Shown here: one piece after another, positions 25,737-35,330 of the stretch
How the letters are laid out: each line of letters opens with the position of its first letter
Numbering within the stretch: position 1 is the first letter of the stretch
Assembly (NCBI RefSeq): GCF_030817355.1
Contig: NZ_JAUSZH010000001.1
Location: 2,846,501-2,910,500, forward strand
DNA length: 64,000 nucleotides
Direction of reading: 5' to 3'
Source: Streptomyces sp. V1I1
GTDB taxonomy: Bacteria; Actinomycetota; Actinomycetes; Streptomycetales; Streptomycetaceae
Program-made: the position numbers and the translations under genes
The notes under the pieces: model-generated
Told to the model about the DNA's origin: nothing
The model's database searches: none
Seen by the model: the letters and a program-made list of their open reading frames with translations, nothing else

Positions 25737-26147
25737 CTACTTGCCAAGTCGGCCGGGCCCGCCGCCCGGTTGCGCCGGCCGCGGCATGGTGGCGCACATC
25801 ACAGCCACCGCCATCCCGCCGAGCATGTAGACCAGCGGCCCGATCCCGGCGGAGAACGCCCCGTCGCCCTCGGGACGTCCGATGCTCAGCACCACGACCG
25901 CCGCCAGCCAGCCGACGGCGGGCGCGACGACCCCGAGCTGCGTCTCGGTCGCCCGCAGCGAGCCGTAGAACAGCCCCACCGCGGCGAGCAGCGCGAGCAC
26001 CAACCCGCCCGGGAACCAAGCGCCTTGGACCAGTGAGCCCGCGATGCCGACGAGGGCGCCGAGCACCGCGAGACCGAGGTAGGCGGCGATCCTCCCGGGC
26101 TTCGGCGACTGGGCGAGCCAGGAGCCGGGTACGTCGTGTCCGCTCAT
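25737..26147 (-). CDS. DUF6113 family membrane protein
   Basis: The product has 136 residues from ATG at 26147, with AGGAG at ideal distance. Four hydrophobic segments (IAAYLGLAVLGALVGIAGSLV, GLVLALLAAVGLFYGS, VVAPAVGWLAAVVVLSI, IGPLVYMLGGMAVAVMCATM) indicate an integral membrane protein. It is the DUF6113 protein that follows mshB in Streptomyces; its function is unknown. It lies 31 bases after the mshB stop, in a junction that carries a 35-base tandem duplication of the ribosome site and start. A link to mycothiol is suggested by position only. Confidence 0.8.
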   Translation of the reverse strand: MSGHDVPGSWLAQSPKPGRIAAYLGLAVLGALVGIAGSLVQGAWFPGGLVLALLAAVGLFYGSLRATETQLGVVAPAVGWLAAVVVLSIGRPEGDGAFSAGIGPLVYMLGGMAVAVMCATMPRPAQPGGGPGRLGK

Positions 26148-26182
26148 GGCGCAACTCCTGAAATGCCGCAACTCCCGCTCAT
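26144..26182 (-). other. 12-codon open frame created by a 35-base tandem duplication
   Basis: On the minus strand CAGGAGTTGC(A/G)CCATGAGCGG occurs twice, with ATGs at 26182 and 26147. The first ATG overlaps the mshB stop (ATGA) and opens a frame of 12 codons ([12 protein letters not shown]). That frame ends in TGA overlapping the second ATG, the DUF6113 start. This looks like a duplicated stop-start coupling junction. The short peptide may be translated as a bridge, but it need not have a function. Confidence 0.5.
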
Positions 26183-27069
26183 GGTGCAACTCCTGTGAAG
26201 AGGTCGTGCTCACGCTTTCCGGGTGGCGCGCCCGGCTCGCCCCGCACCAACTGGTAGTACTCCGTCGGGAAGATCGGCTGCCCCAGATAGTTCGAGAGTG
26301 CGAAGAAGGGGCCGTCCACGGCGATTTGGGTGGCATGGGCGCGCATCGCCGCCGTCTTCCGCTCTGCGTACGCCGTACCGTCGATCTCCGTGCTGATCTC
26401 GGAGTCGTCCACCACGCCCGGAATGTCGTCGATCTCGGCGATGCCCGGGAAGTTCACTCCGCCGGCGGTGCGCAGCCGGGCGAAGCCCTCCTCGGCCACC
26501 GAGCGCGGCACCCGGTTCCAGTAGATCTTGGCGATGGTGTGCGGGTCGCCCAGGTCGCGCCGGAAGGCGCGCTCCGCGGCCAGCTCGGCGGCGCGCATCG
26601 CGACCCGGTGGGCCTGGATGTGGTCCGGATGTCCGTAGCCGCCGTCCGGGTCGTACGTCACGAGCACCTGGGGCTGTACGGAACGGATGATCTCGACGAG
26701 GTACGGGGCGGCGTCGTCCACGTCGGTGTTCCAGAACGCGTCCGTGCGGCGGTTCTGCGGGACGCCCATCATCCCGGAGTCCCGGAACCGGCCCGGGCCG
26801 CCGAGGAAGCGGTGATCGGTGACGCCCAGCTCCTTCATCGCGGCGGCCAGTTCTCCGGCGCGATGGGGCCCGAGACGGTCCTCCCGGTCGGACGCGAGGT
26901 GGGCGAGATCCGGCGGAATGACCTCGCCCTCCTCCCCGAGGGTGCAGGTCACCAGCGTGACCCGGGCGCCGGCGGCCACGTACAGGGCCATCGTCGCGCC
27001 GTTGTTGATCGACTCGTCGTCAGGGTGCGCGTGCACCAGGAGCAGACGACGGGCGGGAAGATCCTTCAT
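26179..27069 (-). CDS. mshB: N-acetyl-1-D-myo-inositol-2-amino-2-deoxy-alpha-D-glucopyranoside deacetylase
   Basis: The product has 296 residues of the PIG-L/LmbE zinc deacetylase family. The zinc and catalytic motif [11 protein letters not shown] lies at residues 14-24 and the second ligand motif [13 protein letters not shown] near 140. Long MshB-type C-terminal helices and EYYQLVRG complete it. It deacetylates GlcNAc-inositol in mycothiol synthesis, the actinobacterial low-molecular-weight thiol pathway. Start [12 protein letters not shown] is at the expected distance from the motif. DUF6113 follows on the same strand; a small membrane-protein gene lies 31 bases upstream, so the three may be co-transcribed. 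Confidence 0.95.
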   Translation of the reverse strand: MKDLPARRLLLVHAHPDDESINNGATMALYVAAGARVTLVTCTLGEEGEVIPPDLAHLASDREDRLGPHRAGELAAAMKELGVTDHRFLGGPGRFRDSGMMGVPQNRRTDAFWNTDVDDAAPYLVEIIRSVQPQVLVTYDPDGGYGHPDHIQAHRVAMRAAELAAERAFRRDLGDPHTIAKIYWNRVPRSVAEEGFARLRTAGGVNFPGIAEIDDIPGVVDDSEISTEIDGTAYAERKTAAMRAHATQIAVDGPFFALSNYLGQPIFPTEYYQLVRGEPGAPPGKREHDLFTGVAP

Positions 27070-27100
27070 GCGGACAGCCTACGAGGCCGGACCCGCCGCG

Positions 27101-27295
27101 CTAGAACTTGATGCCCCCGATCATCCCGGCCACATTGGTGGTCAGTTCGGTGATGGTGGGGGCGATGGACGAGCTTGCGAGATAGAACCCGAGCAACACG
27201 CAGACCGCCGCATGCCCACCTTTCAGCCCGGACTTCCGGACCAGCAGGAAGACGACGATCGCCAGCAGCACCACCGCCGAAATCGAGAGTGCCAC
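27101..27295 (-). CDS. Small hydrophobic membrane protein
   Basis: The product has 64 residues from GTG at 27295 with an excellent GGAGGTGA site. It has two hydrophobic segments: LSISAVVLLAIVVFLLV, and a second around AAVCVLLGFYLASSSIA, joined by RKSGLKGGH. The C-terminus PTITELTTNVAGMI is amphipathic. I recognise no domain. The good ribosome site, correct codon bias and position just upstream of mshB support a real gene. Confidence 0.7.
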   Translation of the reverse strand: MALSISAVVLLAIVVFLLVRKSGLKGGHAAVCVLLGFYLASSSIAPTITELTTNVAGMIGGIKF

Positions 27296-27451
27296 GGCGG
27301 TTCACCTCCACAGATATTCGGTCGGGACGGGCAGGTTGCATGTGCCAGGGGGGTCATACCCACCTTGCGCTACGGATCATAACTATCCGTACGAACGCAT
27401 CGATCGGTGCACGGCAGCACACGGGGGCGCACGAACGCTAGGTTCGGTCGC

Positions 27452-29587
27452 ATGACCACGAGGCTGCAGCTCTCCTTCCCGCGTCAGTACGCCAGGACCC
27501 AGCGCTTCACTCTCGGCGCCCCGCGCGCCTTCACGGTGTCGCCGGACGGATCCCGGGTGGTGTTCCTCAGGTCGGCCTCGGGGACCGACCGGGCGGGCCG
27601 GCTCTGGGTGCTCGATCTCGACGGCGACGCACGCCGGCCGCAGGAGCGGCTGGCCGCAGATCCGGACGCGCTGCTGGGTGGGGCCGAGGAGGAGCTGTCC
27701 GCGCAGGAGCGGGCCCGGCGGGAGCGCAGCCGTGAGGGGTCTGCGGGCATCGTCGGCTATGCGGTGGACCAGGCGGTCGAGTTGGCGGCGTTCACGCTCT
27801 CCGGGCGGCTGTACGCCGCGGAGCTGCGGGCCGGGACCGCGCGCGAACTGCCCGTGCCCGGCCCGGTGATCGACCCGCGGCCGTCCCCCGACGGCCGGCA
27901 CATCGCATATGTGGCGCGGGGCGCGCTGCGGGTGACCGGCGCGGAGGGCGAGGAGGACCGGGCGCTGGCCGAGCCGGAGGACGAGCACACCACGTACGGA
28001 CTCGCGGAGTTCATCGCGGCCGAGGAGATGGACCGCTCGCGCGGCTTCTGGTGGGCGCCGGAGTCGGACCGGCTGCTGGTCGCCCGGGTCGACGAGCGGG
28101 ACGTGCGGCGCTGGTGGATCTCCGATCCCGCGCATCCGGACCGGGAGCCGGAGCAGGTCGCCTACCCGTCGGCCGGGACGCCGAACGCGGAGGTGCGGCT
28201 GTATCTGGTCACGCTGGACGGGGAGTGTACGGAAGTGGGCTGGGACCGGTCCCGGTATCCGTATCTGGCCCGGGTGCACTGGTCGGCGGCGGGCGCCCCG
28301 CTGCTGCTCGTACAGGCTCGTGACCAGCGCACGCAGCTCTATCTGGCGGTTGATCAGGAGACCGGCGCGACCCGGACGGTGCATGTCGACGAGGATCCGG
28401 TGTGGCTTGATCTTTTCCCCGGGGTGCCTGCCTGGGCGCCGGACGGGCGACTTGTGCGAATCGCCGACGAGGGCGGCGCGCGGGTGCTCGCGGTGGGCGA
28501 CCAGGCGCTGACCGGGGCCCAGTTGCAGCTGCGGGCGGTGCTGGACATCGGCGAGAGCGATGTGCTGGTGTCCGCGGCGGCGGGCGAGGAGGCCTCGGAT
28601 CCGGAGACCGGCGAGATCCATGTGTACCGGGTCAACGAGCTGGGGATCGAGCGTATCTCGGAGGGCCCCGGGGTGCACTCGGCCGTACGCTCCGGCCCGG
28701 TGACGGTGCTGGCCTCGTCGCGTGCGGAGGTGAGCGGCGCGTCCGTGCAGGTGCTGCGGGAGGGCAAGCCGGTCGCGACCGTCGCCTCGTACGCGGAGCA
28801 GCCGGTGCTGACTGCCCGGGTGCGGCTCTGCGAGGCGGGCAGACTGCGGATTCCGTGCGGCGTGCTGCTTCCCGAGGGCTACCGGGAGTCGGACGGTCCG
28901 CTGCCGGTGCTGATGGATCCCTATGGGGGCCCGCACGGCCAGCGTGTCTTCGCCGCGCAGAATCCATACCTCACCTCGCAGTGGTTCGCCGACCAGGGAT
29001 TCGCGGTGATCGTGGCGGACGGCCGGGGCGCGCCCGGCCGCTCCCCCGGCTGGGAGAAGGCGATCAAGGACAACTTCCCGCTCACCCTCGACGACCAGAT
29101 CGAGGCGCTGCACGCACTGGCCGGAGCGTTCCCGCTGGACCTCGACCGGGTGGCGATCCGCGGCTGGTCGTACGGCGGTTACCTGGCGGCGATGGCGGTG
29201 CTGCGCCGCCCGGACGTGTTCCATGCGGCGGTCGCGGGCGCGCCGGTGTCGGATCTCCGGCTGTACGACACGCACTACACGGAGCGCTATCTGGGCGATC
29301 CGGCGGCGCGGCCGGAAGTGTACGCGGCCAACTCGCTTGTCACGGAGGACGGGTTGACGACGCCGGAGAATCCGGCCAGGCCGCTGATGATCATCCATGG
29401 TCTGGCGGACGACAATGTGGTGATGGCACATACGCTGCGGCTCTCGTCGGCGCTGCTGGCGGCGGGGCGGGCGCATGAGGTGCTGCCGCTGAGTGGGGTG
29501 ACGCATATGACGCCGCAGGAGCAGATCGCGGAGAATCTGCTGCTGCTTCAGGTGGACTTCTTGAAGCGGTCGTTGGCGAGGCGGTAG
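27452..29587 (+). CDS. S9-family (DPP IV/prolyl oligopeptidase-like) serine peptidase
   Basis: The product has 711 residues from ATG at 27452. The N-terminal 430 residues form the beta-propeller with the conserved ALAEPEDEHTTYGLAEFIAAEEM segment, which carries the DPP IV double-Glu motif that holds a free substrate N-terminus. The C-terminal alpha/beta hydrolase domain has the oxyanion region DPYGGPHGQRV, nucleophile Ser573 in GWSYGG, Asp in GLADDNV, and His in SGVTHM. It likely removes N-terminal dipeptides from peptides in the cytoplasm, since no signal peptide is seen. It is divergent from the mshB group and followed by a repeat-rich gap. Its length is normal. Confidence 0.93.
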   Translation: MTTRLQLSFPRQYARTQRFTLGAPRAFTVSPDGSRVVFLRSASGTDRAGRLWVLDLDGDARRPQERLAADPDALLGGAEEELSAQERARRERSREGSAGIVGYAVDQAVELAAFTLSGRLYAAELRAGTARELPVPGPVIDPRPSPDGRHIAYVARGALRVTGAEGEEDRALAEPEDEHTTYGLAEFIAAEEMDRSRGFWWAPESDRLLVARVDERDVRRWWISDPAHPDREPEQVAYPSAGTPNAEVRLYLVTLDGECTEVGWDRSRYPYLARVHWSAAGAPLLLVQARDQRTQLYLAVDQETGATRTVHVDEDPVWLDLFPGVPAWAPDGRLVRIADEGGARVLAVGDQALTGAQLQLRAVLDIGESDVLVSAAAGEEASDPETGEIHVYRVNELGIERISEGPGVHSAVRSGPVTVLASSRAEVSGASVQVLREGKPVATVASYAEQPVLTARVRLCEAGRLRIPCGVLLPEGYRESDGPLPVLMDPYGGPHGQRVFAAQNPYLTSQWFADQGFAVIVADGRGAPGRSPGWEKAIKDNFPLTLDDQIEALHALAGAFPLDLDRVAIRGWSYGGYLAAMAVLRRPDVFHAAVAGAPVSDLRLYDTHYTERYLGDPAARPEVYAANSLVTEDGLTTPENPARPLMIIHGLADDNVVMAHTLRLSSALLAAGRAHEVLPLSGVTHMTPQEQIAENLLLLQVDFLKRSLARR

Positions 29588-30002
29588 CGGGGGGCGCGGG
29601 GGTGACCGCGTCCACCCGGCCGGGGCCCCGCCCCGGACCCCGCTCCTCAATCGCCGGAGGGGCTGAAATTCCGGCCGGTCCGCGTCCCCCTGGGGCTCCG
29701 CCCCGGGCCCCGCGCCTCAAACGCCGGCGAGGCTTGATTTGCCCGGGCGGACTGAAGTTTCGCCGGTCGGCCTGAATCTTCAGGCCGACCGGCGGAAATC
29801 AAGCCCGTTGGGGGTCCCCCCGGACGAAGTCTGGGGGAGATTGAGGACAACGCCCGAAGGGCGTACTGGGGGTCCCCCCACGCCCGAAGGGCGTACTGGG
29901 GGTCCCCCCACGCCCGAAGGGCGTACTGGGGGTCCCCCCACGCCCGAAGGGCGTAGGGGGCGGGTCTGGGGGCTTGCCCGGGTAGGGAAAAAAGCGGCCC
30001 CG
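29588..30002. repeat. Repeat-rich intergenic region
   Basis: This 415-base gap has no convincing gene. It contains G/C-rich copies of the intergenic element (CTCAATCGCCGGAGG near 29645, CTCAAACGCCGGCGAGG near 29715). A nested hairpin has an outer stem GGCTTGATTT (29731-29740) with AAATCAAGCC (29796-29805). Its inner stem is a perfect 16-bp pairing of 29761-29776 with 29779-29794. A 30-base tandem array follows from 29851. The hairpins probably terminate the two convergent transcripts. Confidence 0.7.
29851..29955. repeat. 30-base tandem repeat, 3.5 copies
   Basis: Three identical 30-base units (29851-29880, 29881-29910, 29911-29940) and a 15-base partial unit (to 29955) abut without spacers. 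Each unit holds two small inverted repeats, CGCCC-GAA-GGGCG and TGGGGG-TCCCCCCA. Copies are exact, which suggests recent expansion by slippage or unequal recombination. The unit also occurs once near 11.06 kb in degenerate form (CGCCCTTCGGGCG). Confidence 0.9.
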
Positions 30003-31046
30003 TCACCAACCCGGCGGCGGCGACGTCGGCGGCGGCGGCCCCCCGCCGCTCTGCGGATAGCCATAGCCGGACCGCGGCTGCTGCCACACCGGCGCACCCC
30101 CCGAAACCTCATCCCTCTCGCCCCGCCGGCCCAGCGCCATCACCAGCACCACCCCCGCCGCCAGCTCGAACAGCCAGGACAGGACAAGCAGTTGATCGCG
30201 GGTCGGCAGATCGCCGAGCCGGGAGAGGAGTGCGTTCCGGACCGCGATGTCGACGCCCCGCCCGCCCGTGCCCAGCAGGAACACCGCCACCACCAACCCC
30301 AGCGGCCGCGAGAAGACCGCGTGGAAGAGCGCGCCGAACGCCGCCAGCAGGGCGATCACGACGATCACCGCGACCAGCCAGCCGGGCGGGATTCCGAGCA
30401 GCGGCAGCAGGACCGTCTCGCTGCCGGTGAACCGGTCGAGATAGCGCGAGCCGCCGATCTCCGTCGCCGTGTAGACCTCCCAGGCCGCCAGGATCCCTGC
30501 CGACGCGCCGAGCAGCAGAAAGGCGACCACGGACACGCCCTGCGTGGGCCTGGTCGGCGTCAACTCATGGGCGGGGTAGGCGTCGTGCGTGACGTACGGG
30601 TCGTAGCCGCCGGGCGCACGGCGTCCCGCGGCGGCCGTGATGATCAGCCCGAGACCGAGCCCGAGGGCCGCGAAGGCGCAGTACAGCGCCCGGGTGCGCA
30701 GTTCGTCGGTGGCCCGCAGGCCCATCCAGGAGGTGCTGAGGACCCACAGGCCCGGTAGCCGCAGGGCGAGGGTGATCACTCCGACGGCCACCAGCGCGGC
30801 GGCCGCGACGGCCGAGCGCAGGGCCGCGACGACCACGGTGACGTACACCGCGAAGAGCAGCAGGTCTTCCAGGGACGTCGTCAGCGTGTCCGAGGCCCCT
30901 GCACTGCCGTTCCCGGTCCAGTACCGCCAGAGATCCAACGGGTCGTCCACGGTGGTGAGATCCCGGCCGATCCAGCCGCCCACGATGAGAGCAAGCGCGG
31001 CGCACAGCACCGCTCCCGTGATCCGAGCCCCCCGGGTAAGAGTCAC
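30003..31046 (-). CDS. Integral membrane protein, unknown function
   Basis: The product has about 347 residues from GTG at 31046; the frame is open to 31121, but that extension is poorly conserved in character. Eight or more hydrophobic helices are spread through the protein (ITGAVLCAALALIVGGWIG, LALRLPGLWVLS, VVAFLLLGASAGILAAW, WLVAVIVVIALLAAFGALF). The C-terminal 35 residues are a Pro/Gly-rich cytoplasmic tail (SGGGPPPPTSPPPGW). No transporter motif is recognisable. It lacks a clear ribosome site and may be leaderless. It is adjacent to, but separated from, the peptide-transporter operon. Confidence 0.7.
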   Translation of the reverse strand: MTLTRGARITGAVLCAALALIVGGWIGRDLTTVDDPLDLWRYWTGNGSAGASDTLTTSLEDLLLFAVYVTVVVAALRSAVAAAALVAVGVITLALRLPGLWVLSTSWMGLRATDELRTRALYCAFAALGLGLGLIITAAAGRRAPGGYDPYVTHDAYPAHELTPTRPTQGVSVVAFLLLGASAGILAAWEVYTATEIGGSRYLDRFTGSETVLLPLLGIPPGWLVAVIVVIALLAAFGALFHAVFSRPLGLVVAVFLLGTGGRGVDIAVRNALLSRLGDLPTRDQLLVLSWLFELAAGVVLVMALGRRGERDEVSGGAPVWQQPRSGYGYPQSGGGPPPPTSPPPGW

Positions 31047-31316
31047 ACGTGCGATGTTGCATCGCTGTGCACCGTTGAACAAGGGCCCGTGCACCGGGTG
31101 GGCGACCGGCCGGGGCCACATGGCGAGCCCCAGCCGGTCTACGGCACCCGCACGGCCGTACGCTGTTCAGCGTGACGCGTTCGTATATCGGAGTTGCGAC
31201 GGTCAAGTTGCCTGCGTGTTAACGAAATTGATGGATATTTGTTTGACTTTGTCTGCCACGATACGGACTGTGTGACGAATCGAAAGTCATGAATCGCGCG
31301 GACGCGAAAAGAGACA

Positions 31317-32402
31317 TCACTCCGCCTCGGGTCCCGACGGGACCACGCGTTTCTCTTCCGCGAAGTGGCACGCCGACGGATGCTGCGCGGGCCCTTCCTG
31401 CAGCCGGAACTCCGCCGGCACCTCCAGCAGCGGCACCTCCAGTTCGCAGCGCTCCTGCGCCTTCCAGCAGCGCGTGCGGAACCGGCAGCCCGACGGGATG
31501 TTCGCGGGTGACGGGACATCACCGCGCAGGATGATCCGTTCGCGGCGCTCACGGGCCTCCGGGTCCGGCACCGGGACCGCCGACAGCAGTGCCTGGGTGT
31601 ACGGATGCGTCGGGTGGTCGTAGATCTCCTCGTCCTTGCCGATCTCCACGATCCGGCCCAGGTACATCACGCCGACCCGGTCGGAGATGTGCCGCACGAT
31701 CGACAGGTCGTGTGCGATGAACACATAGCTCAGGCTGAACTCGCTCTGCAGCTTGTCCAGCAGATTGATCACCTGTGCCTGGACGGAGACGTCGAGCGCC
31801 GAAACCGGCTCGTCCGCCACGATGATCTCCGGCCGGAGGGCGAGCCCGCGCGCGATGCCGATGCGCTGCCGCTGGCCTCCGCTGAACTGGTGCGGGTAGC
31901 GGTTGATGTACTCCGGGTTGAGCCCGACCACGTCCAGCAGGTCCTGGACCTTCTTCCGGCGCGAGCCCTTCGGGGCCACCTCCGGGTGGATCTCGTACGG
32001 CTCACCGATGATGTCGCCGACCGTCATCCGTGGGTTCAAGGACGTATACGGGTCCTGGAACACAATCTGGATGTTCCGGCGCACGGCTTTGAGCGCACGC
32101 CCCGACAGCTTGGTGATGTCGTCGCCCTTGTACCGGATCACCCCGGCCGTCGGCCGCTCCAGATGGACCAGCATCTTGGCGAGGGTGGACTTGCCGCAGC
32201 CCGACTCCCCCACGATGCCGAGCGTCTCGCCCGCCGCCAGGTCGAGGTCGACGCCGTCGACGGCCTTCACCAGGCCGACCTGCTTCTTGAAGAGGATCCC
32301 TCGAGTGAGCGGATAGTGCTTGTACAGGTCGCGCACTTCCAAAATCGCCTCAGCCCGCCCGGCCCGCCCAGCCCGCCCGGCCTGCTCAGCCCGCTCAGCC
32401 AT
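31317..32402 (-). CDS. Oligopeptide ABC transporter ATPase, OppF/DppF type (copy 1)
   Basis: The product has 361 residues from ATG at 32402. An [14 protein letters not shown] low-complexity start precedes Walker [10 protein letters not shown], the signature [16 protein letters not shown], Walker [11 protein letters not shown] and the switch His in [13 protein letters not shown]. The C-terminal oligo_HPY domain carries [15 protein letters not shown], whose cysteines bind an Fe-S cluster in some family members. It energises peptide uptake together with the OppD-type subunit, whose stop overlaps its start by 8 bases (ATGGCTGA). It is the last gene of the first five-gene operon. It is highly similar to the ATPase at 37.2-38.3 kb. 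Confidence 0.93.
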   Translation of the reverse strand: MAERAEQAGRAGRAGRAEAILEVRDLYKHYPLTRGILFKKQVGLVKAVDGVDLDLAAGETLGIVGESGCGKSTLAKMLVHLERPTAGVIRYKGDDITKLSGRALKAVRRNIQIVFQDPYTSLNPRMTVGDIIGEPYEIHPEVAPKGSRRKKVQDLLDVVGLNPEYINRYPHQFSGGQRQRIGIARGLALRPEIIVADEPVSALDVSVQAQVINLLDKLQSEFSLSYVFIAHDLSIVRHISDRVGVMYLGRIVEIGKDEEIYDHPTHPYTQALLSAVPVPDPEARERRERIILRGDVPSPANIPSGCRFRTRCWKAQERCELEVPLLEVPAEFRLQEGPAQHPSACHFAEEKRVVPSGPEAE

Positions 32403-33369
32403 TGAGTGCCTCCTGCCAGAAGTGGCACGCGCTCCTGCGGTTCTGCGACACCTCGTACAGCGGCGGCACATCGGTCCGGCACACGTCCCGAGCCATCGGG
32501 CAGCGCGGGTTGAAGGCGCAGCCGGGCGGGATGTTCGTCAGGTTCGGCGGCAGGCCCTTGATCGCGTACAGCTCCTGGCCCTTCTGGTCCAGGCGCGGGA
32601 TCGATTCGAGCAGCCCCTTGGTGTACGGATGCGCCGGGGCCTTGTAGATGTCGTGCACCGGGGCCGTCTCGACGATCCGCCCCGCGTACATCACCGCGAT
32701 CTTGTCCGCGACGTCGGCGACCACACCCAGGTCGTGGGTGATCAGGATCAGGCCCATGTTCAGCTCGCTCTGGAGCTTGGCCAGCAGATCCATCACCTGG
32801 GCCTGGACGGTGACGTCCAGCGCGGTCGTCGGCTCGTCCGCGATGATCAGCGAGGGCTCCAGGGCGAGCGCCATGGCAATCATGATGCGCTGGCGCATAC
32901 CGCCGCTGAACTGGTGCGGATACTGCCCCACCCGCTCCTTCGCCGCCGGGATGCCCACCCGCTCCATCAGCTCGACGGCCTTGGCGCGCGCGTCCTTCCG
33001 CGACATCTTGCGGTGGACGACAAACATCTCGCCGAGCTGGTCGCCCACGCTCAGCACCGGGTTCAGGGACGAGAGCGCGTCCTGGAAGATCATGGCCATC
33101 CCGGCCCCGCGGATCTTCCGCCGCTCGTCCTCCTTGAGCTTCAGCAGATCCTGCCCCTGGAAGAGGACCTCGCCGCCCGCGATCTTCCCCGGGGGCGTGT
33201 CCAGGATGCCCATGACCGCCTGCGCCGTGACGGATTTGCCGGAGCCGGACTCGCCCAGCACGGCGAGCGTCTCGCCCTCGTCCACCGCGTAGCCGACGCC
33301 GTTGACGGCCTTGGCCACCCCGTCCCTCGTACGGAACTCCACGTGCAGATCGCGCACTTCGAGCAACAT
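32395..33369 (-). CDS. Oligopeptide ABC transporter ATPase, OppD/DppD type (copy 1)
   Basis: The product has 324 residues from ATG at 33369 ([17 protein letters not shown]). It has Walker A GESGSGKS, signature [17 protein letters not shown], Walker [12 protein letters not shown] and switch His in [13 protein letters not shown]. The C-terminal oligo_HPY region holds [14 protein letters not shown]. It forms the heterodimeric ATPase pair with the next gene. It overlaps that gene by 8 bases and follows the permease gene by 10 bases. It is paralogous to the ATPase at 38.3-39.4 kb. Confidence 0.93.
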   Translation of the reverse strand: MLLEVRDLHVEFRTRDGVAKAVNGVGYAVDEGETLAVLGESGSGKSVTAQAVMGILDTPPGKIAGGEVLFQGQDLLKLKEDERRKIRGAGMAMIFQDALSSLNPVLSVGDQLGEMFVVHRKMSRKDARAKAVELMERVGIPAAKERVGQYPHQFSGGMRQRIMIAMALALEPSLIIADEPTTALDVTVQAQVMDLLAKLQSELNMGLILITHDLGVVADVADKIAVMYAGRIVETAPVHDIYKAPAHPYTKGLLESIPRLDQKGQELYAIKGLPPNLTNIPPGCAFNPRCPMARDVCRTDVPPLYEVSQNRRSACHFWQEALNG

Positions 33370-33379
33370 GGCGGGCTCC

Positions 33380-34384
33380 TCAGCGCAGCTTGGGGTCGAG
33401 GGCGTCGCGCACCGCGTCGCCGAGCATGATGAACGCGAGCACGGTGATCGCCAGCGCACCGGCCGGCCAGAGCAGCATGTGCGGGGCGTTGCGGATGTAC
33501 GGCGAGGCGGAGGAGATGTCGATGCCCCAGGACACGGTCGGCGGCTTGAGGCCGACACCGAGGAACGAGAGGGTCGCCTCCAGGGAGATATAGGTGCCGA
33601 GCGCGATGGTCGCCACGACGATCACGGGAGCGACGGCGTTGGGGGCGATGTGGCGCAGCAGCATCCGGGAGTTGGACGCGCCGAGCGCCCGCGCCGCCTG
33701 GACGTAGTCGTTCTGCTTCGCGGTGATGACCGAGCCGCGCGCGATACGGGAGAGCTGGGGCCAGCCGAGCAGCACCATGAAACCGATGACCGGCCAGACG
33801 GTGGAGCTGGTGACGACGGACAGCAGGACCAGTCCGCCGAGGACGACCGGGATGCCGAAGAAGATGTCGGTGACGCGGGACAGGATCGCGTCCGACGCCC
33901 CGCCGAAGAAGCCGGCGAGACCGCCGAAGACGGAACCGATCAGCGCGACACCGAGGGTGGCGCAGACGCCGACCGTGACCGAGGCGCGGGCGCCGTACAC
34001 CGTGCGCGTGTACACGTCACAGCCCTGTCCGTTGAAGCCGAAGGGGTGGCCCGGCTGGGAACCCTGCTGGGCCTTGGCGAGGTCGCACTGGAGCGGGTTC
34101 TGGGTGGCGATCAGCGAGGGCCAGATGGAGATGACGACCAGGAAGAGGATGACCAGGCCGGAGATGATGAAGATCGGGTTGCGCCGCAGATCGAGCCAGG
34201 CGTCGGACCACAGACTGCGGGGCCTCTCGGCGGGTCCGGTGCCCATCGGGCCACCGGGTGCCCGTCCGCCGGAGGCGGCTGATGCATCCAGCTCCAGCGT
34301 CGTCCCCTCGCTGGTCGCGAGGTCCATCGCGCCACCCGCTCCGGTGGGAGCGATGGCTTCGCCCGGATCGTATCGCTCAGGCAT
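33380..34384 (-). CDS. Oligopeptide ABC transporter permease, OppC/DppC type (copy 1)
   Basis: The product has 334 residues. A cytoplasmic Gly/Ala-rich N-terminus of about 55 residues precedes the SLWSDAWLDLRRNPIF motif of OppC proteins, and six membrane helices follow. The EAA loop that contacts the ATPase reads ARALGASNSRMLLRHIAPN. The typical end LSFLGVGLKPPTVSWG and AIMLGDAVRDALDPKLR-like terminus are present. It pairs with the OppB-type permease, whose gene it overlaps by 8 bases. Confidence 0.93.
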   Translation of the reverse strand: MPERYDPGEAIAPTGAGGAMDLATSEGTTLELDASAASGGRAPGGPMGTGPAERPRSLWSDAWLDLRRNPIFIISGLVILFLVVISIWPSLIATQNPLQCDLAKAQQGSQPGHPFGFNGQGCDVYTRTVYGARASVTVGVCATLGVALIGSVFGGLAGFFGGASDAILSRVTDIFFGIPVVLGGLVLLSVVTSSTVWPVIGFMVLLGWPQLSRIARGSVITAKQNDYVQAARALGASNSRMLLRHIAPNAVAPVIVVATIALGTYISLEATLSFLGVGLKPPTVSWGIDISSASPYIRNAPHMLLWPAGALAITVLAFIMLGDAVRDALDPKLR

Positions 34385-35300
34385 ACCGGATCCTCGGGTC
34401 GAGAACGGCGTACAGAAGGTCGACCAGCAGATTCGCCAGCAGGAAGACGATGACGAGTACGGTCACAAAGCCGACGACGGTCTGGGTGTTCTGGCGCAGA
34501 ATGCCCTGGTAGAGCTGGTAGCCGACGCCGTGGATGTTGAAGATGCGCTCGGTGACGATCGCGCCGCCCATCAGGGCGCCGATGTCGGTGCCGATGAAGG
34601 TGACCACCGGGATCAGTGAATTGCGCAGCAGATGACGGCTGATCACACGCCCTCTGGGGAGCCCTTTCGCCTTCGCGGTGCGGACGTAGTCGGAGCGGGC
34701 GTTCTCGGCGATCGAGGTCCGGGTGAGCCGGGTGACGTACGCGAGAGAGACCGAGGCGAGCACAAGTCCGGGGATGAGCAGCTCGTTGACGGGCGCCTCC
34801 GGTGAGACGGCGGGCTTGATGACCCCCCACTCGACGCCCAGCAGCAGCTGGAGGATCAGACCGGTGACGAAGGTCGGGACCGAGATGACGACCAGCGTGA
34901 GCAGCAGCACGGAGGTGTCTACGGGACGGCCGCGCCGCAGGCCCGTGATCACGCCGAGCGTGATGCCGATGACGATCTCGAAGACGATCGCGACGATCGT
35001 CAGCCGGATGGTGACCGGGAAGGCTTCGCCCATCAGCTCGGTGACCTTCTGCCCGTTGAAGGCGGTGCCGAAGTCGCCGGTGAAGACATTGCCCATGTAC
35101 GTCAGGTATTGCTGCCACACCGGCTTGTCGAGGCCGAACTCCTTGCGCAGCTGGGCGGCCGTCGCCGGGTCGCACTGCCGGTCGCCGCAGAGGCCCGCGA
35201 TGGGGTCGCCCATCACGTTCACCATGAGGAAGATCAGCAGTGTGGCGCCGAAGAAGACAGGGATCATCTGCAGCAGACGCCGGATCACATAACGTCCCAT
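34377..35300 (-). CDS. Oligopeptide ABC transporter permease, OppB/DppB type (copy 1)
   Basis: The product has 307 residues beginning MGRYVIRRLLQMIPVFFGAT, the standard OppB start. Six membrane helices are predicted, with the periplasmic loop after helix 1 (GDRQCDPATAAQLRKEFGLD). The EAA-type loop is RTAKAKGLPRGRVISRHLLRN and the C-terminus is LLVDLLYAVLDPRIRYA. It is separated from the upstream binding-protein gene by 73 bases that contain a hairpin. Confidence 0.94.
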   Translation of the reverse strand: MGRYVIRRLLQMIPVFFGATLLIFLMVNVMGDPIAGLCGDRQCDPATAAQLRKEFGLDKPVWQQYLTYMGNVFTGDFGTAFNGQKVTELMGEAFPVTIRLTIVAIVFEIVIGITLGVITGLRRGRPVDTSVLLLTLVVISVPTFVTGLILQLLLGVEWGVIKPAVSPEAPVNELLIPGLVLASVSLAYVTRLTRTSIAENARSDYVRTAKAKGLPRGRVISRHLLRNSLIPVVTFIGTDIGALMGGAIVTERIFNIHGVGYQLYQGILRQNTQTVVGFVTVLVIVFLLANLLVDLLYAVLDPRIRYA

Positions 35301-35330
35301 GAAGGGCTCCGGGGGTCGTGGGAAGGTGGA

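Noticed and set aside
29851..29955. CRISPR array
   Set aside because: The 30-base units abut with no spacers, contain GC-rich hairpins and have no cas genes nearby. It is a simple tandem repeat.
29739..30758. A plus-strand frame with repeated TPEGRTGGPP units
   Set aside because: The repeats are the translation of the 30-base non-coding array, and the rest is antisense to a membrane protein gene.
32320..33429. Long plus-strand frames opposite the two peptide-transporter operons
   Set aside because: All are His/Arg/Val/Leu-rich mirror frames of ATPase and permease genes and lack domains.
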